Shown here one piece after another: positions 50,127 through 62,810 of a stretch of 64,000 bases of DNA; within the stretch, counting starts at the first letter, position 1; each line of letters starts with the position of its first letter. The stretch lies in contig JACATO010002730.1 in assembly GCA_018389105.1 (NCBI GenBank), positions 3,950,501 to 4,014,500 on the forward strand. The letters are read 5' to 3'. This stretch comes from Nautilus pompilius. Its lineage: Eukaryota > Mollusca > Cephalopoda > Nautilida > Nautilidae. The position numbers and the translations under genes were made by a program. Below the pieces are notes generated by a model. That model did no database searches. It was not told where the DNA came from and saw only the letters and a list, made by a program, of their open reading frames with translations.

Positions 50127-53100
50127 TTTCATTTAGATAGAAATATTTTAGTTCTCAAACAGAATACTTAATACTGACATTGTAATCAGAAACAAGTGAA
50201 AAAGAATTAGTAAAAATGGAAAGAAACTATTCTATATCAGTATATAAAATGCATAATCATTAAATCATTGTCTTTACAAGAAAATCTATTAAATTAGTTT
50301 AAATTCACTTTATTATCAATCTGAATATGATTGAAGTCAAATTTCTTTTGTGATACTTTTCTTTTACATTTACATGACATCAAAGCATTTCTTTTTGTGT
50401 CTTTGTACCCTTTTCTCTTTGATTTTCCATTTTTAAACATCAATTCTAATGATTTTGATTTATCTTTAATCAGTACCAATTCATTATCGCTCCAGTCCTC
50501 TGGTAGCTTCTGTCAAGTGTCATTAATAATTTATGCCCATTTTTTTCATAACAATTCTGTAAATAAGTCCTTTCAGATTTTTCAATGCATAAGCAGTAAC
50601 CAGTTATGCTACTTGAATAATTAGAGAGAAATTCTTTTGCTGACAGAACCTTTAATCTCAGTAAATTCCCTTAGGTAGACGTGGTAAACAGGAAGAAACA
50701 AAACTGAAAAAATTATCAAAAGTTCAGTAACAATAAAAAAGAAAGAAAAAAAAAAATTTTATGCTTCAGGTGCAACAATTAAATAACATTAAGAATTCAA
50801 ATCATTTTTTTTAAATAAAATACATTTTTAGAACAATTTAACTTCTTCAGATGTTGTGTAAATCAAATTTATGCTCATTAAAAGAATAAAAATGATAACT
50901 TGAAGTAATATGAGAGAAGAAAAAAATTAAAAGGGGCTTTTATTTTTTTATTTGAAGAATCTGAAAAAAATGGAATTTTTTCCTTTATATTGTAGTATAT
51001 TTAAAATTAATTTTTATCGTTATTCTGCTTAACCCTCAAAATGCCACATCAGTTTTTGGTTTGTTCCAAACTCAAATTGAACTGGCTGTATATTTACTCA
51101 ACATAATCATAATGCAAAAACACATGGTGCTTCAAGAAATATGCAGTTTTTTTTGTTTGTTTTTTTTTGTTACAAAAAATTATATTAATGAGTAAAATAT
51201 TATGTGTCAGTCTCTGTGGTTCAGCATGTGCTGAGTAATACAGATCTAAAGAGTAGTGGGGTACAGATAGAGGTATGTGTATATGGTGTACAAAGGACCA
51301 GCTTAACTCTGCCCAGTCTTTCAATGTCATATATAGTACCCTCTATACATAAAACCTCATGTTGCATATTTATATTCAGTTGCCAAACTGCCAGTTCAAG
51401 TCTTTACAAAATAGAAGAAAAAAGTCTTATATACAGAAATAAAAATGCAATTCCCAGGTTTTTTTGTCTCCTGCACAACAAACAGTATTCTAGATATCTG
51501 TATTTGTTTCCTAGTATTTTCGAAAATTTGTTAATATTATAATTTCATATTTGTTTCTCAATTTTGTTCTCAGACCCATCAATGACTTGTTAAAAAATAA
51601 ATAAATATAGTGTGTATGCAGATGAAAATGTAACTAGTCAGAAGTGGCTCCTCTGACTGAATAAATTGGCAGAAAAAAGTCAGCTTAGCAGCCACTGTAA
51701 TCACTACATAAGGTTAAAAAAACTTATTTACATTTTAAATACCAATATAAGTATCCTATTTATCTTTGCTGGGGAAATTAAATACATTATAAAGATAGCA
51801 TCACTTTTTTTTTTTCTTTAGATAGAAAAGTTCTAAATTTTGAAAAATTAAGCTTTTTAAATCACCCACAAACATCATTGAATTTCCCCCACAATAATTT
51901 ATTTTTTTTTGTTAAGGGTATTTATTCTATGAATGTATACAATGGTTAAACATTTATTTTGATTCAGGTGTAGCTTTTATATGTTTCTTTTCCTAAAATA
52001 ATATTCTGTGGTTTAAACGGTATTTATTGTAGCTTACTGCTTCACTTCTCTGTGATTACATCTAACCAATTACTTTAGTAAGGAGGATGTATAGTACACG
52101 GGTTATTCTGGTTACTGCATTTTTTCATAGAGTAACACAAAATAAACAATCAGAATTTTGTCTAAAAACACGGTTATGAATTATTTTGGTCACTATTGTT
52201 ATGCTGATTTGAAAAAAGAAATGGAATATGGCTGCTGTAAAGAATTATAGAATTTAACAATTTTATATTAAACAGCGTTAATTTTTTACACAGATTAATT
52301 CCTTTTTTGCTATTTATCAACTCGCTTTATACTTAGTTTGTGTAAAGATGCAGCCAGTTTTCTCTAAGATCCAGGATGGTTGATTATGAGTCATCCTTGT
52401 CTCTTCTGCTGACCTGTAATTTCAACACAGTTTATTAGCCAACCATAGCAGTTCTTGCATGACCAGACATTGTGGACATTGACATTCCAAGAGATTTGAT
52501 AAACTTGGATCTTAACTGCACAAAGGTCTCTCTCTATGTGGGAAAATGTGTATTACCATATTTTTTTAATTCTAAGAAAAACAACTAAATTAACAAGGTT
52601 TTTTTTTAATTTTTTTTTTGTCTGTTGGGTTTTTTTTCCATGTAAGACGTTAATAACAGTTGCTGAAAAATCTTACACCATTTCATGGAATAGTATTGAT
52701 GTTGGGAATCCTCCTCTTCCTTCCCCAGTCTACTGGGTAAGTGGTTTTATTTACACCCATCCCTCCCTCCTGGATGTTGGGTGTGGCTCCGTCATATGCT
52801 AAAATAATTAAGTTTATGAAACAGATCCCAGCCATTAAAGAGAGCTTTGACTCCTGGCATTTTTGGTTGTGAGTGCTCATTCTAATGTGATTTAGTGTAG
52901 CTGTCTAAATGTTCTTGGTGAGGATAACGGGAACCAGGAACCGTTTCTCATTCAGATCCCCACGTGTTCTTATAATTCAATGGAAACCATTGTCTTTCAG
53001 GCTGTATTGTTTTAAAATTTGGTCAGTTAATGGTAATTTTTTAACAAATCTCAACCAGTAAGTCCTATTTTTTTATTTCTATGAGTAAATAAACCCAAAC

Positions 53101-53551
53101 TGCAATATCCAACATTCATGGTATCAAGCCAAAATACACGCGCACACTAAAGAATTCATTTATTTGTTACTGCATATAAACACAAGTGTATAAGCAAGAC
53201 TGTTGTGAAAAGAAGTTTATTTTCAAACTTTACTTAATTGAAGTCATCATAATTTTATGTATAGTTAATTTGTTTAGAAGAGGAATGGGATTTATACTTG
53301 GAAACATTTGTCACCTTTAACTTATAAATGTGATGCTAAAGTTGAAAAGTGGAAGATTTGCGGCTAATAAAAGTAAATAAACATTCTTTCAGCGCATGAA
53401 CCATTATAATTTACTTCTTCTTTTTTTTTACCCTCATATTTACTCCTAACAAGCATTTTTCATGATATCCTATGGGAATAAAATTGTTTTTTTTTTCTCT
53501 ATCATCTCATGAGGTGGGTGTTGAATACAGAGGCCTAAGTCAGTGCTGAAG
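50127..53551. other. Intergenic, no gene recognised
   Basis: AT-rich sequence with homopolymer runs. It contains the second copy of the short dispersed repeat (51208-51275). The segment 52330-53010 is more complex and GC-richer than its surroundings and may be an old repeat, but I cannot name it. Confidence 0.5.
51208..51275. repeat. Short dispersed repeat, copy 2
   Basis: Counterpart of 4365-4430: TGTGCTGAGTAATACAGATC then TAAAGAGTAGTGGGGTACAG. Function and family unknown. Confidence 0.4.
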
Positions 53552-53580
53552 AACAGTGTTGGAACACAGCCAACACTGTT
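53552..53580. repeat. Perfect 11-bp inverted repeat (hairpin)
   Basis: AACAGTGTTGG and CCAACACTGTT separated by a 7-nt loop, AACACAG. No U-run follows, and it lies upstream of the hAT fossil at 53.9 kb. Confidence 0.85.
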
Positions 53581-53879
53581 GCTAGGTAGCACCTTTTTTG
53601 CTGGGGTATTTCGTCAGTTATGTTATGGCCACCTGGTGAGATACTTCGTTATTACTAATCATCTACTGCTCCTTTAGTCTCTTCATTCTTTTACTTATTG
53701 GAATGGTTTTCCAGTTATTGCTCTCATTACTGAGTAACCTTGAAAAAATGGAGAATTTCTAAACTGATAGACAGTGAAGCAAGTTCAAGTAAAGACAGGG
53801 GGATAGAGTAAGTGATATAATGGAATGTAGAAAAAAAAAACAAATTCAGAAAATACGGCAGGAAAGACCTGTCACCTGT

Positions 53880-55440
53880 CGCTTTGATTCTCAAGTACTG
53901 AGCAGTAATGGAGAGGAGAGGCCTCAATGGTTAATGTGCATCACTGTTTTGGCTGCAGATAGCATGAAGCCTTAATAAGTTAAAGAGGCATCTTGGAAAA
54001 CTGCATCCTGAATATGTTAGTGACTCAGTAGACTTATTCCAGAGAAAACTAGAAGGATTTTACGCACAAAGGCAAGCCTTTGTGAAAAGAATTGCTGTTG
54101 CATCAAAAGCTTTGATGCCTCATTCAATAGGAGAAAGTTTGGTGTTACCTGCTGCTATCAATATGGTGGAAATATTTTTTGGTGAAGCAAGTGCCAAACA
54201 GATGTGCAGCATTCCACTTCTGGATTAGACAGTTATAAGAATAATTTTAGATATAATTGAAGACCTGGGTGATCAGTTGGTTGAAAAACTTAAAATCTCG
54301 CCTTTTGAGTCGCAAGTAAATGAGTAAACTGGTGTAGTTAAAGATGCTCATTTGATTAGTTATGTATGATATGTTGTAGAAAATGAAATTAAAGAGGATA
54401 TGATGTTTCGTAAATCCATTGATGGAAGAGCTACATTATTGGAAGTATCCAATATTATTGAAAAATTTCTATATGACAATGGCATAAAATCAGAGAACTG
54501 CATTGGACTGTGCACTGATGAGGCTCAGTCAATGTTGGGAGATGCAGGACTTCAGGCACTGGTGATAAAGAAGGCCTCACCTGCTGTTTGGACCCACTGC
54601 ATTCTTCATAGACAGGTTCTTGCATCTATTAATATGAGTGATAAGCTGAAGACTTCAAAATGTCAGAATTGTCAACTACATAAAGAATAGTCCATTGAAA
54701 GGAAGGCCCTTTGCAAATTTGTATGAAGATATGGCGGCAGAACACCCTTTGGTGTTGTATTAGTGTGAATCATGCTGGCTCTCCTGTGCAAAAATATTTA
54801 TGAGTGTGTATTGAATTAAGAAATGAAATAAGCATCTTCCTTAATGACAATAATGAGAGTGATGTTAATTTGGTTGAAGATGAATATTTTAATCTGAAGT
54901 TTGCATATTTGGTAGATATTTTTGAAAATCTGAACCTAAGGTCTTCAAATACATATATTCTGACCCAGAAAGACAAAGTGAATGTATTCATGAGAAAATT
55001 ACAATTATGGAAAAGAAATCTAATAAATAAGGTTTTTGAAATGTTTGCGACATTAGAAAAGATTCTTCAAAGCAATGAAGTGGAAGACATCATGAGCTAC
55101 TATTTATTGAACATTTGAACACTTTACAAAAGCAGTTTTCATTTTATTTTAAGAATGTGGGTGTCTCAAAACATGAATGGATAAGAAATCCACTTCCTGC
55201 TAACACCGTCTTTTGATAGACAACTTCTGAACAAGAACAACCCAAAGACTTGTCAAGTAATGGTTTGCTAAGATAGTCATTTGACAGTTTTGACTGCCTG
55301 TCAAAAAGGAGTATCTCGTCTTGTCAGACAAGGCTATGAAAATTCTACCTTTTGTGACATCATATTTGTGTGAAACAGGATTTTCTGCAGTAGCTGTCAT
55401 GAAGACAAAATGTTGCACTCAGCTGATTATATAAAATGAA
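53880..55440 (+). pseudogene. hAT transposase fossil of the BED-finger (ZBED5-like) lineage
   Basis: Plus-strand translation begins with a BED zinc-finger remnant: PQWLMCITVLAADSMKP then LKRHLGKLHPEYV (53920-54020). The finger keeps its second cysteine and the two histidines, but the first cysteine position is W. Next are FQRKLEGFYAQRQAF, VLPAAINMV, and a long open block at 54400-54690 with DGRATLLEVSN, GLCTDEAQSMLGDAGLQALV and PAVWTHCILHRQVLAS, the hAT catalytic-domain signature. More remnants follow (EHPLVLY; VNVFMRKLQLWKRNL), then PFVTSYLCETGF-like sequence near 55345-55390 of the C-terminal dimerisation region. Stops and frame changes are many. A possible right end is CGCCACTG near 55707, but no matching left end was found. 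Confidence 0.8.
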
Positions 55441-55821
55441 CTGAGAGTTGCTACTTCACTGATTCCCTGATTCGAGACATTGTGCTGAAAAACAAGCTCA
55501 CAAATTACACTATTAAAAAAGTGAGTTATTGTTTTCAAGATTTCAGTAATTTTTTTTCTGTTAACAAATTTTACAATTTAATGTTCCTTGTTAATACTTT
55601 AAAGAATTAAAGATATACTGATTTTACCGTTTTCTTTTGCCAAAAATATTCAATGTGAAAAGGGGAGGGAGGGCCCAAAAAAACTGCTCATTTGGTGGGC
55701 GCCACTGTCTATCTAAGGTTCGGAAACTACAGCCTTAATTCATTAAATTTCATCATTATATCATTATACCCTGCCGAAGAACCAATCTACCTAAAGATCC
55801 TATTAGAATTCTTCATTATCA

Positions 55822-55948
55822 TATGTAGGAGGAAACTCGCGGAACTGGCTGGACGGTATAGAAGAGCAAGAAAGCACGTTCTGTGGAACTAACTGCCCTG
55901 CGGACTTAGCAGTCTGGCAGGCTAACCACCGAACTACCGCGCCACCCA
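55822..55948 (-). mobile_element. tRNA-derived SINE, minus strand
   Basis: The minus-strand head starts near 55948: GGTGGCGCGGTAGTTCGGTG (A-box region), then GCCAGACTGCTAAGTCCGCAG. The body ends CTATACCGTCCAGCCAGTTC and GAGTTTCCTCCTAC, the terminal motifs of the SINE family in this window. Unlike the other copies it retains many CpG dinucleotides, so it is likely younger or lies in unmethylated DNA. Confidence 0.6.
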
Positions 55949-58088
55949 TCAAACATATTATAGACCAATAAATAAATTAATGAAAAAAAGAACATTTATC
56001 CTATGAAATATGATTATGCCAGTTGTACTGTTTCAGTTCAGGAAATAACAGGTACTGTTGGTTCCTTTTCGTTGTTCAGTTTCTAGCGATCTATTTTTGC
56101 TTAATTTTTTCAACAGTAGTCATCCTTGTGTTTGTTGGGTTGCTACAAGAGAGAAAAGCAACGGATATACGCTCTACTCTATTTTTAAAAATAAAAAAAA
56201 CAGACAAAAAGTAATCATGTCGCTTCATAACTTTCAAGCATCCGTCAGCTGTGTTTATTCGTTCTGGTTTGACAACAGAAAGTCTTCGAATGTCGATATC
56301 CAGGGAAGAAACAAACGCGATGTGACCAAGCGAACGCTTTCAAGATAATTCCATCCTTCGGCTAAGGGTCAGTCCCCGTCCTCTTCTGGCTTCTTGAGGC
56401 TGGCGCGGACCTGGGACATTTTATTTGATATTAGCATCAAAAGCCGCGTGGGTGAATTTATCTGGGTTCTCTTTGTACCGTCCGCAATCAGCCCAGATGG
56501 ACACCCTCAGGCCATAGCCTTTGTGGTAGCATGGATTCTATGTTTTATGCTCGGCATTTTCTGGGGAAAGCTCTGCAGCTTTACCTCCAGATGGTTGTTG
56601 TTGTTGTTAGGATCGATCTCGTTATCCTCGAGATTGCTAACCCCAGAACTGCGTCGGGCTGTAAGTGGCAGCCGTCAGGCCGTTGATCGTAGTTAACCGT
56701 AACGAGCTCTCACTGATACAGGAGACGCTGCTCGTTATGGCAGCAGCCTGTTTCTCGTATAAGAGTAACGATGCTGTACCGACTCTTCACAGTTTGGCTT
56801 ATAATATCATTTACCTCTTTGATCACTCATTTTCGCACCTTATTTTCAATTGTTTTTTTTTTGTTGCTTTTTTTCTTAAATTTAATATTTAGTTTTGTTT
56901 TACGCTTTGTAGCCCACGTGAGAGACAGCAGCACACTGCAATTACAAGGGCAACGTTCTGTACCAAAATGATTATAAACAATAGAATTAAATCTCATTCT
57001 TTAACTTTAAAAAACAAGATTTCCTGACAGAGACGAGACTAGTATGCAGCGTCATATATACATGCTTGTTGAAAGGTCTGTAAAAAATCCCTTTGGATTA
57101 CACACCATTTGTTGTGGTTGTACACGCTTCGTTTGCGGCAAGACCTTGCCACAAACATGGGGCACAAAAAGGGAAGGAAGGAAAGAAAGAAATAAACAAA
57201 AATTTATTTGGATAATTATCGCTCCGTTTAACATGGGATGAAGACAGCCGAGCAGCTACACGAAGAAGTTTACTTGAGGCTGAATTCCGAAGTCTGCTAT
57301 TTTACGACATTTGATCTATGAAGCGTCCAATATGGCGCGCGAGGGTTATTCATTATTCCAACTTGCTCTAGACCGAGTCGTTCTGATCAAGTAATACAGT
57401 GGACACATCACGCTCTCGGACGTTCCCGTTAGATCTTAATTCGTTGCTAATTTAGTTCATATATTTGACTGAAATGAGAAACATTTGTGAACGCACAACG
57501 CACAAACACTGCTGTGCCTAACGTGGGGCGGAGAATGAACAAAGTCTTATGCGAATCGTTTCGACTTAATTTCGGAAGAATTGCTTCCGCTGCTGCGAGA
57601 AGTATTCTATTAACCTTGTGCCGTTCTGTTCGAGAGGCATGAGTGCTGGGAATAAATTCAGGCGGTGCTGATATCCCTCGCCGCGTGGATAAACCTTTCA
57701 GAGAAGACAGAGGTTCCACCGGCATATCCCGTCATTAGTGACAGCTTTCCAACGTCGCCGCACCAATGAATAACTGTTGCAAAATGTCTTCTACTTTTGT
57801 TTACCAATCCCAGTTACAGTAATTTATACGGGTCTCGGCCATTTAGTAAATTCGCTTTTAGTAAGAAAGAGATCGCACATTCTTCTTAGTTTTAATTGAA
57901 TTGGTGGTGTGCACAACCTGAAACAGGCTTCTTTATATTCGCTGATAATTGAGAAAACGTTTCACAATATAATGACGTTACTGCTCATCTCTTGTGGGAT
58001 TCACGGTTAATAGTTGATGAGATGACGCAGATTCTGAACAATACAGCTGTTACATTATTTAACTTTTGAATTAGTAGCAACGACAAGA

Positions 58089-58105
58089 GGAGAGAGAGAG
58101 AGAGA
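58089..58105. repeat. (AG)n microsatellite
   Basis: About eight AG units. Confidence 0.85.
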
Positions 58106-61100
58106 TTAAGAGCACCTTATCATTAAATATGTATGTAAACCACAGTACAATTTAAATATCTTTAGACTATAAAGAACCCTCATTTAAAATAAAATTATGT
58201 CATTTCCTTATTAGTTTCTCTCACATCGTTTTTAATTTTTTTTTTTTTTGGTTGTTTCGAAAATTTAAATTAAATAAGCTAACGATTACCTGATTATTCA
58301 GTGTCGAATGCCTAGTGAAACATCTAAACAATGTACTTTTTCCCTATACATTTACTGTCTGGAAGAGCGTCATAATTCCATTGGTTTAATTTGTTGCAAA
58401 GTTGGCTTGATGTCGCTTTTTTAAATTTCTCTCCTTTTTCAAAGGTTGATATTAATGAAAGGATTTCTCGATCTGAAAATCAATAGAAACTACTTTGAAA
58501 TAAAGATTTGCAGAAAGTTTTTGTTTTTAATCGGAACAGATTATACATACATATATATATTTAAAGTTTTTTAAAGCTTCTAAAGAGCTTGCTCTACAAT
58601 TATTCAAGTGCTTCCAGCTGCAGGGGCGAGTGGGAGGTAACTAAATTCTTGAGATATATCAAATTCGTTTTCTCAGCTTGAGGAAAAAGAAGTACTGCCA
58701 AACAAAGATGAAAGAGCTTAAATGGAAATAATATCCTGGTGTAGAAAAAAATATATAGATGCATATGCTTATGCGTGTTTACGTGTGTTCATGGCTATGT
58801 ATTTATGTTTATGTGTGAATATACTGGAATTCCAGAAGAAAGGTCTGGGTTTTACACATATATTACCAGCAAATAATTAATAACAAACAAAAAGGCAGTA
58901 TTATAAGGGCTTTTCGAGGGGAAAGGGTTTCAGATTGCCCTTTGTTGTTTTTTAACACACCTGTCTCCATCGACAGATGATCTATGCTTTCTTTTGGGGA
59001 AGATTCCATTGGTAGGCACGATCGGCTGGCGACGATGTTTGGTTAGTCCACACACCCTGCTGGACGGGCCGATGATTGAAGTTGTCTGGAGCTCATAGGG
59101 TTACGGTCTTCTTCCTGATCTACCTCTGTTGTCTCACTGAACAACTTAACCATTTTTTTTTTTTGTTTTTGCTGCACAGTCAGCCTATGGTCCGCCATGT
59201 TTTCCCTCTAAAAATGGCACTTGCAGACAACAAATGGAACAGCACAAACAACCTCAGACTTTCCTCTGTACATCGCTACCACTTTTATGTTTCTGTCATT
59301 GATGGTTCGTTAATGAAAAACGGGTAAAAAATCACAGGGCTTCATTTGAAGTATCTTGCATGTAGGTATATTTTTCTTCTGCAATCGAAATTATGTAGAA
59401 GTTAAGAAAGTTGGCTTTCTTTAATAAATGATTTTCAGTTCCACTGCCAGACAAGATTCTTTTGTTTTTAAATTCAAAAATAAAATTTTTGTTGAATTTA
59501 AAATTAATTTTTCATGTCATGTAATAAACGAATGACCTTCAGATGACCTTGTCTCTAAGAAATATCTCCTTTCGACTAAAACAATCTCTGAAACTGCTTC
59601 GTGAAGACCTTATTTTAGAAATTTACGCCGTATAATCGATTTTGATTGTATTCTTGTCAGGCACGCAAAGAATATTTTAAAATTGTAATGAAAAAAAATA
59701 TGCCCGCGATTCCTTTGAAAGTATTTTGCTGGATCATGATGTCAAAAGTCCTCAACAGCTGTCGCTGTATCAGGGTTACAGTTTTGATGTCATCCCTCGC
59801 ATAACAAACTGTATATCACGCCATAGTAATATAAGAATAACATTTATGTTTTTATTTTATATTTTTCTGCTCTTTAAATAAATGCTCATATTTCTATATG
59901 CGTTCTTAGGAAAAATATGCCAACTTTTTTTTTTACAGTCTTCGATTTGTCGATTCGACGTCAATCCAGAGTCATTATAGTTGGCCTTATTTATGAGTAT
60001 GTAAAGACTTCATAGTAAACGGGAATTTCCTGAATTATTTTCATGCATTAAGATCTAGAATATACCATAGCCATTAGCACTGGTGCAGATTCGTATATGA
60101 CTTTAGAATGATGACGTATAAATTACAAATTCTGCAATAAGCTCTGGTGATATAAGACGTCGACAAACTAATTTACCAAAACAACTAAAAATCAGTGTAT
60201 AAGGGACCTCTGGCAGAGTCTATCATAGCATCTTTATTCTAATTTATTGTTTCTCTTTTTGTTTTTTTAGCGTGAGAAAATCTTTAGTCTACCTGCATCA
60301 ACCTACTGGTTAGAAATTTACGTAAGAGATTTAATTGTAATGTTATCCTTTCATTGTGAGAAAGGGAAAGGAAATATTTTTTTTGTTAAAACTTGCTGAT
60401 CTATGTTGTTATTTCTACCTATTGATTAAAACCGATTATGACGGGAGATTAAACTAATGGCAAGAAAGAAAATCACTGCAGCTGAATTTGAAATATCCAT
60501 CAATCCTGTCTTCTGCTTCCGAACCTCACAGAGAAATTTACAAAAGTATCGAATTAGAAATACTTCAGAGGTTTAGAATTTCTTTGTTTATTTACCGGCA
60601 ATTGATTTTTAATTTACAACTATAGTAGCTATTACACGTTTTGTGAACGCGAAAATGTTTCAAAAGAATAATGTCCAATATAGGAACCAGGAAAGATTCA
60701 CAGCACGTGAAAAACATTGAAAAATATCAACTCACATGATGATGACTGCTCTCTCCTTTTCAGCAGCTAGCACTGAAAACGGTATTTCCGTATCATTTTA
60801 AAAATATATCGCTGGACACCACATCAACTTAACATGAAAAATGTTATTCTATCAGTAAATGTCATATAAATGTGGAATTTATGTTTACTTACGGTAATTG
60901 CGAGATTTTGTGACACATGGTATTTTAACACGGAACAATAATCTGTATTTTTTGGCCGTGTGAGGTCCACTTTTGGAGATTGTGTCCGGCAACAGTTTAA
61001 AAATATGTGGACATGAAATCACTGTATTCGCTGTAAAAAGTATGACAAAAATTATATTAATTGAGTGTTGAGTGCAAAGACCTGCAAATAACGGCATATG

Positions 61101-61550
61101 AATGAGCTTTCTAGCCAGTGCAGATGTTTTGTTGTTGTATATACATCTAAGTAACAGTTAGTGACGTTCATTATATGTTAGGCTTCATTACTATTGGCTG
61201 ATAAACAGGCAGTTTACCCGACACTAATAATTTAAAGATGTCTGTTCAACCATTTTCATATATTTATTTATTTAATTCTGTGCAAAATAAATACATTAAT
61301 TTACATTAGTTAGGGCTGCTGTTACTATTTAAGAAAACTAATTAATTTTTAAAGCATACAGCAGCTAGATAACTATTTCCTTTGCTTTTGTTTTGTGTAG
61401 AACTCTTCACGCCTCCTGGTGGCGCAGGAGTGAAATTCTTACTTGGCAAATAACTTAGCAACTATCAGGTTGCGAAAACCTGTACAATCCGAAAAATAAA
61501 AATCGTCAGCTGCAAAAAGTTCAAGTGAAAAGTCACATCAGTGCACACCA

Positions 61551-61636
61551 AGAGGACGAACCCTGATGGCGGAGACAGGAAAGGATCCTCGAAACGTAGG
61601 TTCATTCGTCAGCTTAGTTAATAATAATAATAATAA
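61551..61636 (+). repeat. Possible retroelement 3' end with (TAA)n tail
   Basis: A CCTGATGGCGGAGACAGG stretch followed by CCTCGAAACGT and, 25 nt later, a (TAA)n run. The CTGATG...CGAAAC pattern followed by a simple repeat is often seen at ends of invertebrate retroelements, some of which carry hammerhead ribozymes. Family not determined. Confidence 0.3.
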
Positions 61637-62810
61637 GATAATAGGAAAAGCTCGAACTACCCTCTCATATATTATTTTAATTCTAGGTTGGTGACAGTGA
61701 CAAAAAGAACGAGATCACACGGGTGTATGTCTTATTCTTTAACTGTACCTGCAGTTATAACGTTTAAATCCTATCGATGAAGAAAAGCTTTCTGACGAAA
61801 TAAAGCAGCTTTCGCGAAGACTGACTCAAGTATAGTATCGCTGCAAGGTTCTTATTTGTGAGTGAAAATGAGAAGTGTCTATTCGTGCAGACTCTTGAGG
61901 TTATATGGCGACAGTCAGGGCTGTGGAGCCGCACTGATGTTTGGGAATTTTTCGTACAGCAGGTTCTTACCGAAAGTAAGCCGAACCACTAGATCACTTG
62001 CCTTTCCAGCGGGAATTACTCACACTAACCTTGTGAACGAAAGCTCCGGAATATCTCTCTACTGGCTGGGTTCGTAGGAAAGGAGCCAAATCTGAAAAAC
62101 GGAAACCATCAATTTCCACGCAGTCATGAAAGCACGATGACGAACACTGACGCATTTAGCTTAGCCTCCAATTGTGACTCAGGAAACCCCGATTCTAAAG
62201 TTCTGGGTTTGGCCAAAATCCCGCAAAAAATTAGACTTGTTAGGCTAAGTGAGCACCCTGACTGGATGTGGGACAAAAGAGCCTGATCTCTGCCGGGAAA
62301 ACCATGGCCTTTCTAAGTAGGGTAAACATAAAAAAAGAACTATAGGGTGGAATATTGTCCGAAACTAATGTTATAGTTTGGGGAAAGCAGGATAACCACC
62401 GATGGGAAATCTGATGTGCCCAGATTAAAGCTTGGAAGAAAAGGCCACTTTTCCACAACTACTGCACTGCCAACTAAGTGGACAAGATACAGTTTGGAAG
62501 GCGATGACACTACAGGGCTACACTCAAATGGTCGAAAGACAAGGATGCTGAGCTGCTAGTAATAATCTCGATGGAAGAGAATCAGTTGGTATTTGATCTC
62601 TTGGTTTCCACCCACTTGTGGGGGTTAAGATAGGCACGACTATCACATCTCGGATTGGATATTGAAAAACTATGGCAAGGCTATTGTGACCTTTAAGAAT
62701 AATATTTTTCGCGGCATGACTTTCTTATCAGACCAGCTATCAGCCTAAATGAACGAGTACAAAGTATTTCCTAGGTGAAAAGACGAGAGGAAAAAAGGGA
62801 AGAACATATA

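Larger units (their letters stand above)
55949..62810. other. CpG-retaining region, no gene recognised
   Basis: CpG becomes common here: I count 12 in 57241-57420, against none in 1-180. The densest part is roughly 56.3-57.8 kb. Open frames at 56394-56696 (+) and 57447-57725 (-) have mixed composition but match nothing I know. A GTAAGT donor-like site at 56660 follows the first. The stretch 61.86-62.75 kb is also GC-richer and may be an unnamed repeat. Could be promoter-side DNA of a neighbouring gene; no promoter element is proven. Confidence 0.45.

Noticed and set aside
52721-52742. Strong pyrimidine tract and CAG followed 8 nt later by GTAAGT, like a tiny exon
   Set aside because: Eight nucleotides would shift the frame, and the site is beyond the end of the Ig gene with no partner exons visible.
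59076-59327. 83-codon + strand frame with a hydrophobic start, like a secreted peptide
   Set aside because: The hydrophobic part comes from a T-run, and the remainder matches nothing and lacks splice or promoter support.
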